Positions 9,990 to 21,280 of a stretch of DNA of 64,000 bases are shown here, one piece after another. Numbering within the stretch: the first letter of the stretch is position 1; each line of letters starts with the position of its first letter. The stretch lies in contig CM066031.1 in the NCBI GenBank assembly GCA_033557465.1, positions 1,445,169,659-1,445,233,658 on the forward strand. Direction: 5' to 3'. The translations under genes and the position numbers were made by a program. Source of the stretch: Ichthyophis bannanicus. Its lineage: Eukaryota > Chordata > Amphibia > Gymnophiona > Ichthyophiidae. The notes beneath the pieces were generated by a model that ran no database searches, was not told the DNA's origin, and worked only from the letters and a program-made list of their open reading frames with translations.

Positions 9990-12021
9990 TGACCCAGATG
10001 AGATGGTAGCCAACTGGAACAGCAGCCTCCGCACCGTAGCCCACCTCCCCCCTATCAACAAGAAGTCAAGGAGACGTGAACAGGCACCATGGTACTCCAA
10101 AGAACTACGAACATCACTTCTTCATCTACGCAAACTAGAGAGACAGTGGCGCAGAACCCAATCTGCTGAAGCACATTGTGCATACAACTCCCACCTGTTA
10201 ATACATAGGGAGAAAATAATGGAAAAGAGGAAGCAGCACCACACAGATATTCTAAAACGGTCTTTAAATAAATCACATGACCTGTTCAATATTGTAAAAT
10301 CTTTAATAGGTGACCCAGCTCTAGCACATCCGCATATGCCCCAACCACAGGACTACTCTGACTACCTTCAATCAAAGATGATCCAGACCAGTATTAACTC
10401 AACCTCCTCCAACATCATCAACATGCACATGGCACCACAGTCAACACCATTCCTCAAATTTTGTGAAGTATCCACCAAAGAAATTGAGGACACCATTGTC
10501 GCAATCAACCTTACCACGGCACCCAACGATCCCTGCCCAGCCAAATGGATAAAGGAGCTATGATGCGACCTAAGCTACACTCTGTACAAAATACTAAACC
10601 AATCATTATCAACAGGATCCTTCCCTCAGAATCTCAAACACACATCAATCAGGCCTCTGCTAAAAAACAGTAAACTTGACCCATCCAAAGTCGAATCCTA
10701 CAGACCAATCTCCAGTATTCCCCTACTTGCCAAGATCTTCGAGAAGACTGTTCTGCGTCAGATCCAACAGCACGTCGACACTGAAGCACCCCTCGACCCA
10801 TCTCAACATGGATTCAGGGAAGCGCATGGCGTGGACACCATCCTAACGACCCTCTTCAACGACTTAATCACAGGTCTTGACAACATACACCAAGGATTCA
10901 TGCTTATCTTCATGGACATTGCAGCCGCATTCGACTCAGTGAACCATGAGATTCTGCTACAACGGCTCCAAGATAAAGGCATACAAGGCACCGCTCTACA
11001 ATGGTGCAAATCCTACTTGACTAACAGGTGGCAACAAGTTAAGACGGGTACCTTGACATCAGAGCCTTTCCTTCAGAAGCAGGGGGTACCCCAAGGGTCA
11101 TCCTTATCAGCACTGTTTTTTAACATTTACATGCAGCCCATCTGCACCTTGATCCGCTCCTTAAACGTGCATTGCCTTGCCTATGCAGATGACATTCTGC
11201 TATACATCCCATTCAGGATCGACCGGCCCGACTTTTCACCCATTACAAGATGCTTTGAAATAGTTGCAGACTGGCTTCTCACCCAAAACTTACGAATTAA
11301 TCACAGTAAAACTGATGTTCTCTTCATCACGAGAAATCAGAAGTTCACCCCACCTCCAGCACTCCAAGTTAAAAATGCCGAGCTCAAAACAAAAATCACA
11401 ATTCGCTATCTAGGCATCACACTAGATCAGCGACTTGACATGATAACTCATGTGAAAAACGTTGCAAAAGCTGTATATCATAAGATTGGAACATTATGCC
11501 ATCTTCGCCCACTCCTGGACTTCACTGACTACCGGACTATATTTCAAGCCCTAGTTATCCCACATCTGGACTTCGCCAACATCATTCTCCATGGGCTTCC
11601 ACAGTCAACCCTAAATCCACTCCGACTTGCCATGAACTCAGCTGCTAGAATACTTGTCAAGGCGCGTCAAGATCAGAACACATTACGCCTGTGATGAAGG
11701 AGCTCCATTGGCTACCCCTACAAGCTCTTCCATATCTGCACCAATACTCTAAGCCAACAAGAGAATGGATAATCAATGCTTCCTTTGGCCTAAACCAGTT
11801 CTATCAATCCTACTCAATGATGAATATTCTGTAACTTTGTAAAATATGTTGTAAATAGTTCTCACCCAAGTTCTCTCCGAGTTATCTACCCTGTTCATTG
11901 TTCATTGTAAGCACAATGTGTTTTTGTTACTTGTACCATTGTTCTGTTCGCTGTAAACCGCACTGATCTTAATAGCGCGGTATATAAGAAAGCTAAATAA
12001 ATAAATTAAATAAATAAATAA
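9990..12021 (+). mobile_element. L2 LINE, 5'-truncated
   Basis: A non-LTR retrotransposon with an L2-clade reverse transcriptase, a 3' untranslated end containing TGTAAACCGCACTGATCTTA followed by GCGCGGTATATAAGAAAG, and an (AAATA)n tail. It lies between copies of a duplicated host segment. Close relatives are the copy at 57239-59122 and the 3' fragments at 2834 and 20640. The region after 11700 is shortened compared with the 57-kb copy, so part of the ORF C-terminus is deleted. Confidence 0.9.
9991..11694 (+). pseudogene. L2 reverse transcriptase, interrupted
   Basis: A single frame encodes the end of the endonuclease-RT linker (APWYSKELRTSLLHLRKLER) and the RT palm: DIAAAFDSVNHEIL, the GVPQGSSLSALFF loop and the catalytic AYADDILLYIP. 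The enzyme would copy its own mRNA at a nicked target. One in-frame TGA occurs at about 10561-10563. The frame ends prematurely near 11692 after RILVKARQD, where the related 57-kb copy continues for about 130 residues. The endonuclease domain is absent through 5' truncation. Non-functional. Confidence 0.9.
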
Positions 12022-12104
12022 ATAGGGTGAGTTTATATAAGCTGTGTGCCTACAAGTTAGAATCCTGGTACTAAGGACTTTGGTCTTGGCATAGGAATCT
12101 TGAG

Positions 12105-12650
12105 TATAGAGGAAGATCCCCCCAGGGTGGAAGAAGCATTCATGAAGTATGTAGATGACATGCTGAGGGATGTCAAGAAGAATTAAAAGATGCACCATGG
12201 TGAAGACCCCAAAATCAGTTGGAGTGGGGCTGCAGCACTGGCTGCAACAGTCCAAAAGAGCTAAGGAAGACACAAAAACAAGAAGGCTGGAAACCCCTAT
12301 AATGAAAGGCTAATAGTTGTGGCAGAAGACCAATAACTGACAATTACAGTAATGGAGGATTGTGGATGTGAGGGCAATTTGTCATCCCATGATAGCTAAG
12401 GTTGATCTGGCTAACAAGTGTCGCCTTCCTCCATCAGCACTCTCTGTTCATCCCTCTTGATAGAAATACAGTTCTTCAGTCAAGGGTATAATAGCAGCAG
12501 TGCTGCCTTGCTAGAACCTCCAAATATGGAAATTTGAAAAGAACTCTGAAGAGACAGCTCAAGGCTCATCGATGGTGGTAGGTTGCTGGTGTCTCCCTAC
12601 CGTGCCAGGTTCAGATTATCCTGGTTTTGGGTTATTAGGAATTGCAAGTC
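12105..12650. other. No gene recognised
   Basis: Host-type DNA downstream of the duplicated B segment. A short plus-strand frame (VEEAFMKYVDDMLRDVKKN) ends at a stop near 12184. It could be a coding remnant but shows no family signature. Confidence 0.4.
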
Positions 12651-13040
12651 ACAGTGAGTGGCAGAGCAGAGATGTATAATAATAACAAGCTAAAGGGACC
12701 CGCAAAGATGTAAAGTAGAAGGTGGATGAGAAGTGGCCCAAAAAAAGCCAACGCACATTGGTTGCAGAGCCACACAGCTAGAAGGGTGGTGACAAATTCA
12801 CATAGCATTTCCAGAGGGTTAAAGTCATACAATGGTGAACCTAAAGCATGCACAAAAGTTCAAGCTGGAGGATGAAGAGGAATGGCCCAGGAAAAGCCAA
12901 GGCACACTGGTCACAGAGCCATGCAGCTAGCAGGGTTTAAAAAACCAGCATGTCATTTAAGGAGTGTGAAAGTTGTACAATGACAAGCCTAAGGCACTCA
13001 TAAAGGTGCAAAGCAGAGCCACACAGCAAAGAGGGTGGTA
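12650..13040. repeat. Degenerate tandem repeat, ~150-bp unit
   Basis: At least two and probably three imperfect units recur. Each contains a GTGGCCCA-like start, AAAAGCCAAGGCACACTGGT, then CAGAGCCAYRCAGCTAG and an AGGGTGGT-like end. Spacing is about 150 bp between the first two (12735 and 12883), and a shorter third copy lies near 13010. A G-rich run follows at 13060-13077. Confidence 0.6.
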
Positions 13041-13540
13041 TGAAACACCCAAATCAGCGGGGGGAGGGGGGGGGGGCAAGGGCAGCATCAAGCAAGCCAT
13101 GAGAGCTGTGCAAACAGAGTGAAGAAGGCAAGAGAAGCAGAGACAGGCAAAGGGAAAGGTGGTCTCTCTTTTTTAATCTTTTCTTTTCTTTTTCCATTTT
13201 TTAGTTTTCCATGTGCGCCTAAAGAGACCCAGGGGAATGTGAGCGCAGGCCACAGAAGGGCTATGCAGGCAGAGTGGGATGTTTGACTGCTGCAATATGT
13301 CTGTAGTTCAGCTCTCAAAAGCAGGCTAGCTGGCAACAAAGGGGCAGTGCCAGCAGCAGAAACAGTCTTTTTGCAGTTCTTTTTGTTTTATTTGCTTTCT
13401 GTTTGCTTTGGTTTATGTTTCTTTTTTTTTTAATTTCTTGCTTTCTTCTTTTATGTTTTGGCATAGGGGGCTGAAAGATAGCTACTGGAAATGGGTGCCA
13501 TCCCAGAGAGACTGCAGTGCAAACTATCATAAACACAGCT
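13041..13540. other. Low-complexity G and T/A runs, no gene
   Basis: Contains a G-run near 13060, pyrimidine-rich stretches near 13165 and 13420, and no credible coding frame on either strand. Confidence 0.5.
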
Positions 13541-13559
13541 AGTAAACACACTGAAAGCA

Positions 13560-16470
13560 GAGAGTATGGGTAACTGCCACACAATATAGCTCAGCACTCA
13601 TTCCTCCTCCTAATTCCATGACAATGAAGGAACACCAAGCTAGGGGAGTCATAATATTCCCTTCCTTGGAGAATATACATTCATTAAGTACACTGGTTGG
13701 ATGGCAGGACAGGTAAAGCTGTGCAATCTTGGCCAGATCAGGCCAGACTGCCAACTAGTGTGCCCAGTATGCCAAGGGAACTGTGTGCATGGCCTCGATA
13801 GGTTTGCAAGGTAGGATGTCACTAAAGTCCATGCAGGAGTCTGACTTGTGGCAGCCTGATCTCTGCATTTTGGCGTTGCTGCTAGGGCTTTGGTGACCAA
13901 AGATTATCCTTGGCTGGAACTCATGGACCACAAGCATCTAAAGCTTGGGGGGGGGGGGAGGCGAGTATCAGGGTGGTACTTCTGCTAGTAATACTGCTTG
14001 CCAGCATGCCTGGTATTTCCCCTGCTGCATCACCACTGCCACCACCCCTTCCCTCTAGTTTCCCTTTCTCCACTTCAGTTACTAACTTCTACTTCCAATA
14101 TACCAGCGAGCTGCAATGCAGATCGATAGTTCCTTTAATTTGCAGATCACAGAAACTAGCTATCATATAAGCATCCTCCTTTATAAGGGGTTACAACCTT
14201 TTTCCCATGACCATGAAAGAAAACCACCATCATCAAAACCTCTGCTGGGAATCCCTGTTGCTGCTGAAAACCCTCTAACTTGGCTGTAAAATAGTGGGAT
14301 GAGAAAGCTCAAGGGAGCCCGTGAGGAACTCAGTTCCTCTATGGTATCCTTAAAGGACTTTAGGCGTTCCATCACTTGCATGATATTTGCCAAATCCTGA
14401 TGACCCAGGGCCTATCAATGCTGATCTCGGTCTTCGATGACATCCAGGCCATCCATTGCTCCATTAATCATTCCATCATGTCTAAGTGGAATTCTACCTG
14501 GTACTAACATCCTGCAGGTGTTCCTGTTGCTTCCTGCTTCTCATGCAATTCATGCCCACCCTTCACACTCTGGTAAAAATAACCAACTATTTCTTGGCAC
14601 TTCTCAATTGGGACAGGACTAACTTGCCTTGCTGCCCAGGCCTGGGGAGTCTCTGATGACCAATTGCACCAAGTGTTCAAAGTTTCAGATCCAATGAAAT
14701 CCCCTTCCTTCACTGCCTTGACCATGTTTGTCCAACCTGCTGTTACAAAGAAACCTGGATGCATGATGCTGTTTGTGCCCAATGTGCCAGCCTTGCAGCA
14801 TTGCTCTTATTTCTGCTAAGATATGGATCCATGTATGGGTAACATCCATTACCTGACTATAGCATGGCCCATTGGTACCCTCTTTGTGCTGATCCCTCTT
14901 TAGACCGACAGCCTATTCCTGCCTTGGCAGCAGCCACCATACGTGTGTGCCATGTTCTGACTAGTCTATATGTCAGTAGTCAATTGCATGCTACTAATAG
15001 GTCCAGGCAGGCCATTCAGGCTGTTCAGGCTCTCATAGAAGGTCTGCATCTCCGCCGGGTTTGTAAAGTGTCTCTGTCTGCCTGGAAGTCAATCTGCAGC
15101 CCGGCAGAGTAAAGCTGAGCAAAGCAGATACCTCGGTTAGCCAGTTTTCCACAGATCTCCGAGTACTCCCTGCACTTTTGACCAGAGTACAATATGCTTT
15201 GTTTCCCTTTTTTCTCTCCTCCCATTTTGTATTCTGTTTGGTTCTGCTGTTCTTACTATCTATGGTTGGTTCTGTAACTGGTTGTATGTTTTGTACTTTA
15301 ATAAAACATGTTTGAACATAAAATGCATGCTCCTGCTTTTTGCCAGCTCTGACTGCAGCTAGTACACAACTGATTATGCAGAATGGGGATTGCCTACCTA
15401 ATAAAAGTTGTTCTGCAGGCACTCAGTAAGCAGGAGTTAAGAGGTGAAGCAGCCTCTTAAACCCCACCTTCTCAACCATCTTCATGGTTATCCAGAACGA
15501 GCATTTTCCCAATGCACCAGGTCACCACCATAGATGCAGTCTGCTGCATTACAGTGCTAATGAACACCACCCCATGTCTTCCATGGTGGGTTGCTTTGAT
15601 ACACATCAGGTCTGCTACCATGCCATCTGGCTGGTGGAAAAAGATAGGGGCTCGACATGCAATAGAGATTTCCCACCACTGCTATTGCCACTCGTGGATG
15701 GCATCCCTAGCCTTTCATCTCAGAAAAAGGAGGGAGCTGATCCTAGGCTAGGGATGCCATCCACTACTATCCCCTCTACCTGTGCGGGGAGCATTGCCTT
15801 GGCAATGTCAGGATCACTTTCTACATCCTCACCTGATGGCACACTAACAACAGCCTCTTCAGTCAGTACACGTTCAATATCTGATGATTCAGATGTAAAT
15901 CCCACCCATGTGGATCCCTCAGATTCCATATCTACCAAGACCATCTCTGTACACTTTTCAGCAGTGAATACGGTGTGCCTGCTGCAAGGCTGATTTGCCT
16001 TCACCTGCTGCTTCTCTTGTGTCTCCTAACCCAGCAACATGTCAATCTCTCTTTGCCCCACTGTGGAGATGACACTGGATTCCTGCTCTTCCACAGTTGC
16101 ACCAGAAATGACAGCTCTTTTTACTTTCTTGTAAGACATCTCTCTTTGGTCTGGTTGATGGATGAGAGAAGCCCATAACCATACCCTGGGAATGCCCTAT
16201 CTCTTTATGTGCACTTGTGCAGTACTGCTCTCGCCTTCCTTCTCTTTTTTCTTTTTATGACCATTTAATTTTCCAGACATACCCTTCTCCAGCATTATGA
16301 TGCCTTGGCTCGGCTCTGCAGTGTTCAGTATGGCTGGGTGCCTCTGATGATACTCTTTAACAGACCAGAGGGAGTGGGGACTGTTTGGCCACTGCCCAGC
16401 TATGCAGCCATTGTGCTCCAATGGGACTGGATTCCCAGGGACTGTGCCTTTATTGCAGCTTTTTACTTTG
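13560..16470 (-). pseudogene. hAT-family transposase remnant
   Basis: Reading the minus strand from right to left gives a possible BED-type zinc finger near 16330-16460 (spaced cysteines and histidines), a middle segment at 14504-14782 with VSPVPIEKCQEIVGYFYQSV, a block at 14181-14393 with FKDTIEELSSSRAPLSFLIP, and at about 13670-13790 the hallmark hAT dimerisation domain (LAVWPDLAKIAQLYLSCHPT, then SVLNECIFSKEGNIM). hAT transposases cut and paste DNA and leave 8-bp duplications. Many stops and frame changes and an unrelated stretch around 14900-15450 show it is long dead. Terminal inverted repeats were not located. Confidence 0.7.
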
Positions 16471-17334
16471 CAATTTTTATTTATCTCTTACATTTTACTA
16501 TTCTATGAGCAATGGAATGGAATAGATAGGACAGTGAGGTGCTCTATGTTCTCCCAACTTCACAAATGCTATTACAGACAATACTTGGAAAAGATTGTTG
16601 CAAGAAACATTATTGTATTGCATTTAATGTTTCTGCAATAGAATACATAGATTTTGATTCAGTAACTTCTCCTTCCACTAAATCTTTGTAGTCTCACAGT
16701 GCAAAGGCACTCCCTTTTGAAGCACCTAGTGTGGCAGGCTTGGCATATCAGGAAGGCAAAAACACGTTCTGAAAAAAAAGCAGCTTGTCGCTCATTGTTT
16801 TTGTGCTTTGATATAGCAAGGCAAAGAGACCCCCCCCCCCCCCCAGGCACATGTCCAGCTTGAAGCTGTCTGTTTTTTCTCTGCTTTAAAGTCGTCTTTT
16901 ACCCCAGACACAGCCCTAAGGTAGTAGACACTAGTAAAGCTAGTATGTTTTGTTTTTTTCTTTGCAGTCCTATCCCAGCCACAACAAAACTCTAATCTCT
17001 CCCTTAGAATCCTAGAGCCCACACCAGCACTTCTTCCTCACTCTCTAAAAATCAGAGCCAAAATGGTTCTTTGCCATTTATGTTGGCTGTGTGTTGCAGT
17101 CCTGCTGTGACCTCATTAGCTATGGCATATACAGAAGTCAGATAGGGATAAGTTTCTCTGGCTGCCTGTCAAGCATTTGAAACAGGACTGGCTCAAGTGC
17201 CTTGTGCGGGTCGCTGGTGACAGTTCATTGACTACCTCTCTCTTCCAGATTGGCTCCAGTGTGTACTGGCTTTCAAGCAAATAAAACAAAGAACAAAATG
17301 AAGGAAAGTGATTCAATTCATGAACATTTTTCAA
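16471..17334. other. No gene recognised
   Basis: AT-rich DNA with a poly-C run at about 16831-16846. Possible coding frames are short and have no family signature. Confidence 0.5.
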
Positions 17335-17480
17335 ACATAAGAACATAAGGTATGTCATACTGGGTCATACAAAGGGTCCATTGAGCCCAGTATCCTGTTT
17401 CCAAAAGTGGCCAGTTCACAAGACAACAGAAGGGGTTATAACCAAAAGAGAGGTTTTCCCCTATCATTGGTAACGATGTT
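17335..17480 (-). mobile_element. CR1 LINE 3' end fragment
   Basis: Minus-strand copy of the CR1 3' end. On the plus strand it appears as AACATAAGAACATAAGGTAT, the inverted octamer tail, followed by CATACTGGGTCATACAAAGG and CCCAGTATCCTGTTTCCAAA. It continues for about 100 bp before losing similarity. Confidence 0.85.
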
Positions 17481-17749
17481 TTAGATCAGTTACATGTCAC
17501 ACCCTTTGCCCCTTTTTTATTCTTCTTTTTATGGTTGTTATGGTTTTTAAGTTTTTAGTTTGGTTCATATGGATCTTTTATAAGGTTTCAGTTGCTGATT
17601 ATCTATTTCTACTTTTTAGCCGTCAATATCATGTTTTTGTTACATTGATTCAGACTTCTGTTCATTATGAGATTTTTTGATCCTGTTTTTATGATTTTAT
17701 TTAAAGTGTATTATGTTTTTTATTTGTCTATTTTTTGTTTATGATTTTA

Positions 17750-17930
17750 GTATGCCAAGAGAACCCCTGATGAAGGCATAACCGAAACACGGCCTGTGTT
17801 GGGTCGGCTTGGCTGTTATATTATACCCCTGTTCAAATATTTCAATAAAGTGTTTGTCCTTTCTTCGCTACCACGTCTGGACTGGGTCTATATTGAGTTA
17901 CGTGGTTTCGTGCTTTTCCATTGGACTGCT
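17750..17930 (+). mobile_element. Noncoding repeat start with hairpin motif
   Basis: Begins with a compact structured segment: GCCAAG and CTTGGC arms (17754-17759 and 17807-17812) enclose an ACCC/GGGT stem, a CCTGATGAAGGC element, CCGAAACACGGCC and a GTGTTGGGTC end. It is followed by an AATAAAGTG stretch and unique-looking DNA. A similar CCTG-(N)-GAAG ... GAAAC ... GGGTCG arrangement occurs at both inner ends of the large palindrome at 24.05 and 24.2 kb. Likely the 5' end of a noncoding retroelement, but the family is not identified. Confidence 0.45.
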
Positions 17931-18110
17931 GGGGTCGCACCTCTGCCTGCCCTCGCTTCTCCCTCCCACCCCCATCCAGAGCTCTGCATACATCTCCTAT
18001 GTACATATGGGGAGATTTCAGCAGGGGATATGGTTTTGGCATTTGGCGGGGATGGACGTCCGACCCAGATGTCCATCCCTGCTAAACGCGGCTTGGAATG
18101 ACCCCATAAG
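17931..18110. mobile_element. MITE-like fragment ending TGGAATGACCCC
   Basis: Contains an internal palindrome around GGGATGGACGTC and GATGTCCATCCC and ends with a GCTTGGAATGACCCC motif. The same end motif and the TCCATCCCTGCTAAACGC core recur near 44.47 kb, and the TGGAATGACCCCCATA end recurs near 51.79 kb, so this is a dispersed family with a palindromic interior. No coding capacity. Confidence 0.5.
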
Positions 18111-18830
18111 TGAATAACTTTGCACTTGTTCATATTAAATTTCATCTGCCATTTGGATGCCCAATCTCCCAATTTTTCAGGTCCCTTGCAATTTTTCTCA
18201 ATCCTCTTGTGTTTTAACAACTTTGAATAGTTTTGTATCATCTGAAAATTTGATCACCTCACTCGTTATTCCCATTTCCAGGCCATTTCTAAATATGTTA
18301 AAAGCAGCAGGCCCAGCACAGATCCCTGGGGTACTCCACTATTCACCTTTATCCATTGAGAAAATTGTCCATTTAGCTCTATTCTTTGTTTTTCATATTT
18401 TAACCAGTGCCTAATCTACAATAGTACACTGCCTCCTAACTCATGACTTTTTAATTGCCACAAGAGTCTCTCATGAGGGGCCTTGTCAAAGGCTTTCTGA
18501 AAATCCAGATACTCTATATCAACCGGTTCACCTTTATCTACCAGTTTATTCACACCTTTGAAAAAAAATACTGTAACAGATTAGTGAGACAAGACTTTCC
18601 ATTGCTAAATCCATGTTGGCTTCATGCCATTAAGCTATGACTATCCACATGTTCAGTAATTATACCAGTAATTATAATGGTTTCTACCATTTTCCCCAGT
18701 ACAGACGTCAAGCTCACCTGTCTGTAGTTTTCCAGATCACCCTTTTTTAAAACATTTTTAAAAATTGGCATTACATTAGCCACTCTACAATCCTCAGATA
18801 CTACAGATACTTTTAAGATACATTTAGGGT
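18111..18830 (-). pseudogene. CR1 LINE reverse transcriptase remnant
   Basis: The minus strand reads the central CR1 RT with frameshifts. It includes GDLENYRQVSLTSVLGK-like residues near 18700-18740, FQKAFDKAPHERLLWQLK-like residues near 18470-18510, a GVPQGSVLGLLLLTYLEMG-like region near 18280-18330, and a C-terminal EKLGDWASKWQMKFNMNKCK at about 18120-18180. The catalytic aspartates fall in degraded sequence near 18240. It abuts the MITE-like fragment on the left and is separate from the CR1 3' end at 17.4 kb. Confidence 0.85.
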
Positions 18831-18835
18831 CTCAT

Positions 18836-19110
18836 CCCAGTGATGTACCAAAGATGGGGCAGTAGGTATGTCCCACCCAGGTGCCAGCTATGATGGGGGT
18901 GTACCCCCACTGGGCCCACGGAGGCAGCATGGCAATCTTACCATGAAGCTAGCTTGCCGCGTTGCCTCTGCTCCAGGCCCGGACACAATAATTCAACCCG
19001 GGAAAGAATAGTGGCTGGGCCTGGAGAGGAGGAAGCATGGCAAGCCATGGTAGGTTTGCCGCACTGCTTCCATGGGCTTGGCAGGGGGTGTGTGCATCAC
19101 GGTGCTGGCC
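18836..19110. mobile_element. Foldback MITE, hAT-like end
   Basis: Starts with CAGTGATGTACCAAAGATGG, similar to hAT-type ends, and contains inverted segments (GCTTGCCGCGTTGCCTCTGC ... against GGAAGCATGGCAAGC, and CAGGCCCGG against GGGCCTGGA). A related element at about 33000-33404 ends with the inverted form CCGCCCTTGGTACACTACTG. The right boundary here is unclear. Confidence 0.5.
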
Positions 19111-20460
19111 ATGCAGGAGGGTGCCAACCAGTTGGGATTGCACCCACCCTGGATTTTGAGAGGGCTAGGAATGCCACTGTCTCATCCATTTCACAGTCTT
19201 GACACACTACCCAACCCCTCCTGGGCAAAGAATGCACCCAGGATGCAGGTCCTATCCCTTTTTTTTGGACTCTCAATGATAGTCCCTCTCTCTTCTGGGG
19301 CAAGAACCAGGCAGACAGCTACTTTGACTGTCACATGCTTGCACTCTAGCACTAGGATCTCCCTTCTGGAACCCTGTGCCACCTCTTCAGTGACCTTGAG
19401 GCTGTTATAACTGGGTTAGCTTAAGCCTCTTTCTCTCTTTTGCTGGGGAAAACATTTTCCATCTTGGCTCCCCTAGCTGCTCCTTCTTGCCTCCTATGGC
19501 GGAAAATCCCCTTTTTAGGAAGCCCTCCTGGCCCCCCTGGCCCTCTTAATTCCCTGTAAAGGAAATTTTCAGCCCCTTCCAAACACACTTTTACTTCACT
19601 TCTGGCACACACCAACTGCTGGGACCTAACAGGGTAGCCATTCTTCAATAATTTGAGTGGTACTTCTCTGGAGTAGGAATCCAGAATGTTCTTCCTGTTT
19701 CCTCTATTTTGGCATCCTGCTATATCGCTCCCTCACTGGGAGAGATTTCTTACTGCATAGTAACAAAGTTGACCACTAAACAGAACAAAAGTCCTTTACC
19801 AAATCCTAGGTACACTTCCAAAATATCATATGCATAGCTACACATACTTGCACAAGGGAGGGACCATTTACTCAGTCAAACAAAAATCTCATCTTTCAAC
19901 ATGTTCGGGTACATAATGCTTAAACTCCAAACACTGCAATATTACACATTAACAATCTTGATGATAATAGACAATGATTCAGTTATTTCATGTTTCCAAC
20001 AAGGAAAAGAATCAAGAGGACATAATTTACCAATATATAACACCCGAAGGCACATTTTAGATAATATGTGGATATCGAATTTGAGATGTGGTTGCACTGT
20101 ACACAGTTCTGCCGGTATTTTAGAACAGGCTCTGCCAAATGTGGAGCCTTTTCTAAAATATGAATAAGAAGGGGCGGGAGTGTACATGTATGTGCTGATA
20201 CATGGAACTGGAGGAGCCATTTTACAATCTTGCACGTGGGAAAAATCAGCAGAGGCAACTCAGCCTCTTCCTGTGTAAGTGCCAGCACTTACACGTGGAA
20301 CCTGCAAAATCCACCAACTTTCACATGTAAGTGTTGGCACTTACACCTGTAGTTTGCCTATTTTGCAAACCTACATGTATAAATGCGGCCAATTAACTAC
20401 ACAGGCCGCTATTTTTTATCTAAGTTCAACTGGGAGTGGGAAATAAACAGTATTGAAAAG
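19111..20460. other. No gene; decayed repeats
   Basis: No coding frame with a recognisable domain. Around 20260-20360 a pair of related segments (TAAGTGCCAGCACTTACACG and GTAAGTGTTGGCACTTACAC) suggests a small degraded inverted-repeat element. Confidence 0.5.
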
Positions 20461-20742
20461 ATATGGGAGGAGTGGCTCAGTGGTTGGGACAGGTTACCTC
20501 AGGCCAGAGGGCCAGGGGTTCAATTCCCACATGGGGACAAGCAACCTCATGGCTGGAGGGACTGGGGTCTCTAGTCCCATGGCCACTCCTTGTGGCCTTG
20601 GGCAAGCCACTTAACCCTCCATTGCCTCAGGTACACTTAGATTGTGAGCCCTTCGGGGACAAGGGAATAAAAAGTACCTGTTAGTATACATGTAAACCAC
20701 ACTGATTCTAAAGAGCACGGTATAAAAAATAAATAAATATGG
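20461..20742 (+). mobile_element. tRNA-derived SINE with L2 tail
   Basis: The head is tRNA-like: an A-box-like AGTGGCTCAGTGG at 20471-20483 and a B-box GGTTCAATTCC at 20517-20527, with spacing suitable for an internal pol III promoter. A central part includes GGGCAAGCCACTTAACCCTC, a CORE/MIR-like segment. The 3' part (from about 20640) ends with CATGTAAACCACACTGATTC, an L2-like block, and an AAATA tail. ATATGG repeats at 20461-20466 and 20737-20742 are a probable target duplication. The shared tail indicates mobilisation by L2 reverse transcriptase. Confidence 0.85.
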
Positions 20743-21145
20743 CATCTGCAATATTTATTGATTGGTATTTTGCTTTTCATCTTTAAAGAGGCCAATTACT
20801 AATGGTTAGAGTGTGCTAACATGGTTATCATGTTAACTGCCACAGGGCCCATTGCATATTACGGCCCTGTAACAGATAATGTGCAATAACCGCATTAGCA
20901 CCCGATCACCATTAGTAAATAAAGGATTATTAAAAGAAAAAAGTTAATCCTCCATTTTTTTTAAGCATGCCTGAGAATATGTACTTCTTGTTGAATTTAT
21001 CCTTCATGCAATTTCAGTTTATTAAAGAGGTTAAAAATTTATAAAACTCTGATGGGATGTAGTTTTAATGCTTCATCACACTACCCATCATTTGCTTTTC
21101 AATCTAGATCAGAATGATCTTTCCCACTTCCTTGCAATCACCTAC

Positions 21146-21280
21146 CTGCACAGCTAATATTTTTTGAGCATTCTCATGAGATGCTGCCTGGAAGTTCGCC
21201 AGCCCAGCCTGACTATAGTGGCCTTGCTGTCTGAAGTACTCCGCCGATGCCTTGTGCATCTTGCTCTGCAGCAGCAAGAG
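21146..21280 (-). CDS. Exon-like block, 45 codons, unknown host gene
   Basis: A 135-bp open segment on the minus strand has canonical splice signals at both sides: a long pyrimidine tract ending in TTTAG just before 21280 and CAG|GTAGGT at 21146/21145. It encodes 45 residues in phase 0, including KASAEYFRQQGHYSQAGLAN and FQAASHENAQKILAVQ, a helical, alanine- and glutamine-rich stretch. The pattern loosely recalls the helical region beside Smr domains (YxxQGxxxxxxxxANxxAA), but this is weak. No flanking exons were identified in the window. It may be a true exon of a gene whose introns hold the surrounding repeats. Confidence 0.5.

Noticed and set aside
12022..12104. B segments as an ordinary 83-bp L2 target duplication
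   Set aside because: The copy on the left is separated from the LINE by A', so the simple TSD model does not fit.
17335..18830. One continuous CR1 copy from 18830 to 17335
   Set aside because: The stretch between 17481 and 18110 contains other elements and no RT C-terminus, so two separate CR1 fragments are more likely.
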